From Desmonostoc muscorum LEGE 12446 (GTDB lineage: Bacteria; Cyanobacteriota; Cyanobacteriia; Cyanobacteriales; Nostocaceae), in NCBI RefSeq assembly GCF_015207005.2, contig NZ_JADEXS020000001.1:5280001-5344000 (forward strand): a stretch of 64,000 bases of DNA, written 5' to 3'. Shown here piece by piece: positions 60,620 through 64,000 of this stretch. A program made the position numbers and the translations under genes. Numbering within the stretch: position 1 is the stretch's first letter; each line of letters starts with the position of its first letter. The notes under the pieces were generated by a model that was given only the letters and a program-made list of their open reading frames with translations, had not been told where the DNA came from and searched no databases.

Positions 60620-62236
60620 ATGGTAGATTATCAGAATTTTGAGCGGTTATTGCAGAGTAGAATTAAACGACGCAACTTAATTATTGGGGCAGGAGCATTG
60701 AGTGGTTTTGCGATCGCTAACCAATTTTCTCATCAAACAGCGATGTCTGTCGACAAGCCGCTACGCGTCTACGCCAGAACTAGATTTTCCAGTTATCCTT
60801 TCACTTTGGGTGTAGCATCTGGTGAACCCTATCCCACCAGCGTCGTGATTTGGACTCGTCTGGCTCCCGAACCCTTAAACGGAGGTGGAATGCCACCAGT
60901 GAATGTACCAATTCGCTGGGAAGTGGCTACTGATTCCAATATGAAGCGCATTGTTTCCAGAGGTACCGTACTGGCAACCCCAGAACTAGCTCATTCAGTG
61001 CGAGTTGTGGTAGAAGGACTCCAATCTGATACTTGGTACTGGTATCGCTTTCTTGTCGGTCAAGACTCTAGCCCCATTGGTCGCACTCGTACAGCACCTT
61101 TAGCAAATAGCTACTTAAGTAAATTTAACTTTGCCCTTGTCTCCTGCCAAAACTATCAGCAGGGATTCTATACCGCCTACAAATATCTAGCACAGGACGA
61201 CCTTGATTTAGTAGTGCATGTTGGCGATTACATCTATGAAGGGGGAATCTCAAACACTACTCCCAGAAAACACAATAGTTCAGAAATTCTCACCTTAGAA
61301 GATTACCGCAACCGTCACGCCCTCTATAAAACCGATACCAATCTGCAAGCCGCTCACGCAGCGTTTCCCTGGATTCTTACCTGGGATGACCACGAGGTAG
61401 AAAATAACTACGCCAACAACATTTCGGAAATAGATACAGAACCAGATCAAGACCGGGCAATTTTCCTCCAACGGCGGGCTATTGCTTATCAAGTCTATTA
61501 CGAACACATGCCCTTGCGTCCGTTCTCGCGTCCTGTCGGCCCCGACATGCAACTTTATCGTCGGCTGGCTTTTGGTAACTTAGCAACCTTCCATGTTTTA
61601 GATACCCGCCAATATCGCACCGATCAGCCTTGTGGTGATGGTACCAAAGAACGTTGTGCAGAAAATTTAGATCCGAATGCAACCATTACCGGTAAAGCAC
61701 AGGAGGATTGGTTGTTTGATGGTCTAAATACCTCACAAACCAAGTGGAACGTTTTAGCGCAGCAAGTACCCATTGCTCAGCGAGACATGACACCAGGGCC
61801 AGGCGGAACCTACAGCATGGACAAATGGGATGGTTATGTGGCTTCGCGCGATCGCTTGATGGCTTTCCTCGGACAGCGCCAGCCCTCTAATCCAGTCTCT
61901 CTAGCAGGTGATGTGCATTCCCACTGGGCGATGAATTTAAAGGCTAACTTTGATCAGCCAGAATCCGCCACACTCGGCAGTGAATTCGTTTGTTCTTCCA
62001 TTAGCTCAGGTGGAGATGGCTCAGACACCACCCCCGCAGTTGAAGCTTACTTACCAGATAACCCACACATTAAATTCTTCAATAATCAACGCGGATATGT
62101 TCGCTGTGCCCTAACTCCCACAACCTGGAAGTCAGATTATCTAGTGATGTCAAATGTGACAACTCCATCTGGCACAATTAGTAAACGGGCTTCATTTGTG
62201 GTTGAAGACGGTCGTCCAGAAATACAACAAGCTTAA
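60620..62236 (+). CDS. phoD: Alkaline phosphatase PhoD family
   Basis: A 538-residue metallophosphatase. Residues 15-40 look like a Tat signal (IKRRNLIIGAGALSGFAIAN with the twin Arg). The N-terminal PhoD-N domain (TLGVASGEPYPTSVVIWTRL) precedes the catalytic domain with the metal-linked Cys in FALVSCQNYQQG, the Asp in VVHVGDYIYEGG, TWDDHEVENNY, and late His in LAGDVHSHWAMN. PhoD enzymes bind Ca and Fe and hydrolyse phosphomono- and diesters outside the cytoplasm under phosphate starvation. No clear PHO box was identified in the STRR-filled upstream gap. Confidence 0.94.
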   Translation: MVDYQNFERLLQSRIKRRNLIIGAGALSGFAIANQFSHQTAMSVDKPLRVYARTRFSSYPFTLGVASGEPYPTSVVIWTRLAPEPLNGGGMPPVNVPIRWEVATDSNMKRIVSRGTVLATPELAHSVRVVVEGLQSDTWYWYRFLVGQDSSPIGRTRTAPLANSYLSKFNFALVSCQNYQQGFYTAYKYLAQDDLDLVVHVGDYIYEGGISNTTPRKHNSSEILTLEDYRNRHALYKTDTNLQAAHAAFPWILTWDDHEVENNYANNISEIDTEPDQDRAIFLQRRAIAYQVYYEHMPLRPFSRPVGPDMQLYRRLAFGNLATFHVLDTRQYRTDQPCGDGTKERCAENLDPNATITGKAQEDWLFDGLNTSQTKWNVLAQQVPIAQRDMTPGPGGTYSMDKWDGYVASRDRLMAFLGQRQPSNPVSLAGDVHSHWAMNLKANFDQPESATLGSEFVCSSISSGGDGSDTTPAVEAYLPDNPHIKFFNNQRGYVRCALTPTTWKSDYLVMSNVTTPSGTISKRASFVVEDGRPEIQQA

Positions 62237-62271
62237 TCTCCTAATTCCCAGGTATACCATTTGATGAAATA

Positions 62272-62299
62272 GTAGGGGCGTACAGATGTACGCCCCTAC
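62272..62299. repeat. GTAGGGGC palindrome, copy 4, between convergent genes
   Basis: Half-site GTAGGGGCGTACA with centre GA. It lies 36 bp past the phoD stop and 52 bp before the stop of the convergent DUF262 gene, so it may terminate both. Confidence 0.8.
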
Positions 62300-62351
62300 A
62301 GCCTGTTTGTGTGTTGCCAAGATTTCTGTCAATGGTTGAGAGCGATCGCAC

Positions 62352-64000
62352 TTACAGCCGCCATATTTCTCTAAGGCTTTGTAAACAATCTTCCTGGCGC
62401 TGCTGAATAACTTCTGGAGTCCATTCAGATTGCTGTAAAACTTGGGTTGTCAGCACAAAAGGACTGATCCCTTTTTTGCCAAGAAAATACTTCTCTTTCT
62501 TTTTAGCAAAATCGTAGTTTTGCGCCTCGGCATTCTTATTTCGAGAGAGTAACGCTAAATTACCTATGCGATGCACATATTGGATGCGTTCTTCTTCATT
62601 CGGAAACCATCGAAGCCACGTACTGCCTTCGCTTGGATTCTGAGGAAGTACGTGTTCAACTGTAATAACTGAATAGTCGTAACTCGCTTTCCCTTCGGAA
62701 AGTTCAGAGTCAAGGCGCAAAAGAACATATTGTCTAATCCGCTTGATTAAATATAAATCTCCATCAAGTGTTTTAATGATTCGATTTATTTCGTTAGTAG
62801 TTAGCTGTAAGGGTGACTCCTGTGCATATAGATCGACATTTCCTTCAATAGCGGTAAGAAGTTTTGCATATCGTCCGATGCGCTCGTTAATGTCAGACCG
62901 CAAAATCATTAAGCCTGCAGCTAATCGCTCAATATCGGTAAAAAACTGTTTTAATTTACCAGGAGAGTGGATATTTTTAGAAAAATAGAGAATTGCAGGC
63001 GGAATCCAATCAAAGTTGTCTATTTGATTCAACCATCGAAGCAAAGAATTAATTGTTTCTGCATCTTTATCGCTTCGGTAATTTGCCGTATTGATAATTT
63101 GTAAAGCATCAGAATAAGGTTTTAATACTTCGTCAATAAATTTCTGTGGTTGTATCTTAGTCTTGAGCAATATATCTTCGCAAAATTCCTTAAGAATTGT
63201 CTTACGCGGTTTAGACTTTCGATCAATCATGCGGATATGGGCAAATAGTTCTTGAAACTTCTCTCGACCCAAATCTTCTTCTTCAGTTTCCCAGATCCTT
63301 GTGTATTTATCTTGTTCAGATGAAGGAATTGCTCCAATAACCTCTGATTTCAGAAAATCACTGAGAGACAGGTCTAGACCACGCGCATTGAGAATAGAAA
63401 ATATGCGATAAGCTGAGTCAAGGTCTGGCGTAGAAACAAGTACTAAGAAACAGCGTGTCATTAGATAATGAGAAAAACGATCCCGCTGTTGTTCAGAACG
63501 TTTACTTAATTCATCACGAAAATAATTTGCGTTTGCTTGAATGTTTCTTTGGCTATCAGTTAACTGTGAAGCATCAAGTTTTAGAAGATTATCTAATCCA
63601 TTTTCGGATTGTATATAATCACGAAAGAAATCTTCATCTCTTGCCCGTAGCTTGAGGCGATAACGATTCTCTTTACCTTCGAGCTTTTTACCTTTTTGAT
63701 AAATATATTCCGTAATTTCTGAAGCACTTTCAGAACTTGCCAAACTCCTAAGAACAGATAGAAGAATTGTGAGAGTTGTTAGACGTTGCTGACCATCAAC
63801 TACGTCAGCTTCAGGATCATCTTCACCTTTAATCAAAACTATACTCCCCAAAAAATAAGGGTTGGTATCGGCTATAGTTTCTGAATCATCCCCTAAAAAA
63901 GACAACAAATCATTTAATAAGTCACTTGCTTGGTCTTTTGTCCAAGCATAAGGGCGCTGATAGGCTGGTATGGAAAATGCGAATTTATTACTAAAAACGC
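62352..64000 (-). CDS. DUF262/DUF1524 (GmrSD-like) protein, 5' end beyond window
   Basis: The minus-strand frame is open to the right edge (about 549 codons). The N-terminal DUF262 (ParB/Srx-like) part has IPAYQRPYAW (about 63960) and VVDGQQRLTTLTIL, the family's DGQQR site. The C-terminal DUF1524 HNH-type part has ITVEHVLPQNP and RIGNLALLSRNKNAEAQNYD. This pair occurs in GmrSD, a type IV restriction enzyme that cuts modified phage DNA, and in related stand-alone defence proteins. The missing start prevents a call of full length. Its neighbours to the right are unknown, so whether it sits in a defence island cannot be told. Confidence 0.9.
   Translation of the reverse strand, partial: VFSNKFAFSIPAYQRPYAWTKDQASDLLNDLLSFLGDDSETIADTNPYFLGSIVLIKGEDDPEADVVDGQQRLTTLTILLSVLRSLASSESASEITEYIYQKGKKLEGKENRYRLKLRARDEDFFRDYIQSENGLDNLLKLDASQLTDSQRNIQANANYFRDELSKRSEQQRDRFSHYLMTRCFLVLVSTPDLDSAYRIFSILNARGLDLSLSDFLKSEVIGAIPSSEQDKYTRIWETEEEDLGREKFQELFAHIRMIDRKSKPRKTILKEFCEDILLKTKIQPQKFIDEVLKPYSDALQIINTANYRSDKDAETINSLLRWLNQIDNFDWIPPAILYFSKNIHSPGKLKQFFTDIERLAAGLMILRSDINERIGRYAKLLTAIEGNVDLYAQESPLQLTTNEINRIIKTLDGDLYLIKRIRQYVLLRLDSELSEGKASYDYSVITVEHVLPQNPSEGSTWLRWFPNEEERIQYVHRIGNLALLSRNKNAEAQNYDFAKKKEKYFLGKKGISPFVLTTQVLQQSEWTPEVIQQRQEDCLQSLREIWRL

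Overview
The window looks like chromosome from a filamentous, Nostoc-like cyanobacterium (Nostocales). The reasons are the many GCGATCGC (HIP1) octamers, moderate-to-low GC, abundant short tandem repeats with 7- or 9-bp periods (STRR type), many multi-PAS kinases, cyanobacterial Ser/Thr kinases, Uma2 and DUF433 proteins, a CHASE2 cyclase next to a DUF928 gene, a CyRepA1-type Rep protein, and a PEP-CTERM protein. No rRNA, tRNA or CRISPR array was recognised.

Layout. 1-9 kb is a signalling block: a hybrid histidine kinase cut by the left edge, a CBS/PAS/GAF histidine kinase and a receiver-kinase. 9-12 kb has a secreted protein and a MatB-like acyl-CoA synthetase. 11.7-14.1 kb is a compact three-gene operon (TIGR04255-like, HTH, and an uncharacterised QTCD-motif protein) that reads as a transferred, possibly defence-related cassette. 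14.4-21 kb holds an SGNH hydrolase fusion and a STAND NTPase with 14 WD40 repeats. 21-30 kb holds a methyltransferase, a poly-gamma-glutamate hydrolase, two Ser/Thr kinases, a receiver/histidine kinase and a decayed hybrid-kinase pseudogene beside it. 30-36 kb has a rhomboid that has lost its catalytic residues, a receiver protein, a toxin-antitoxin pair bracketed by direct repeats, and a large CyRepA1-like protein. 37-48 kb is largely housekeeping (SppA, type 2 IPP isomerase, a membrane GTPase, APS kinase, a PAP2 phosphatase) with repeat-filled gaps. 48-64 kb has a one-component XRE/periplasmic-binding-fold regulator, an FdhF/YdeP molybdoenzyme preceded by a higher-order tandem repeat, the CHASE2 cyclase with DUF928, a PEP-CTERM protein, PhoD phosphatase, and a DUF262/DUF1524 protein cut by the right edge.

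The most striking feature is the repeat ecology. Two identical 206-bp MITEs each have near-perfect terminal inverted repeats and their own 10-bp target duplication, and both sit inside older repeats. Another 158-bp MITE splits a DUF433 gene, and removing it with one copy of its 5-bp duplication restores the reading frame. Four GTAGGGGC-type palindromes, four copies of a 30-bp IS630-like end and many STRRs fill the gaps. In several genes the stop codon or the last residues lie in repeat DNA.

All calls come from reading the sequence and from family knowledge. No database search was run.
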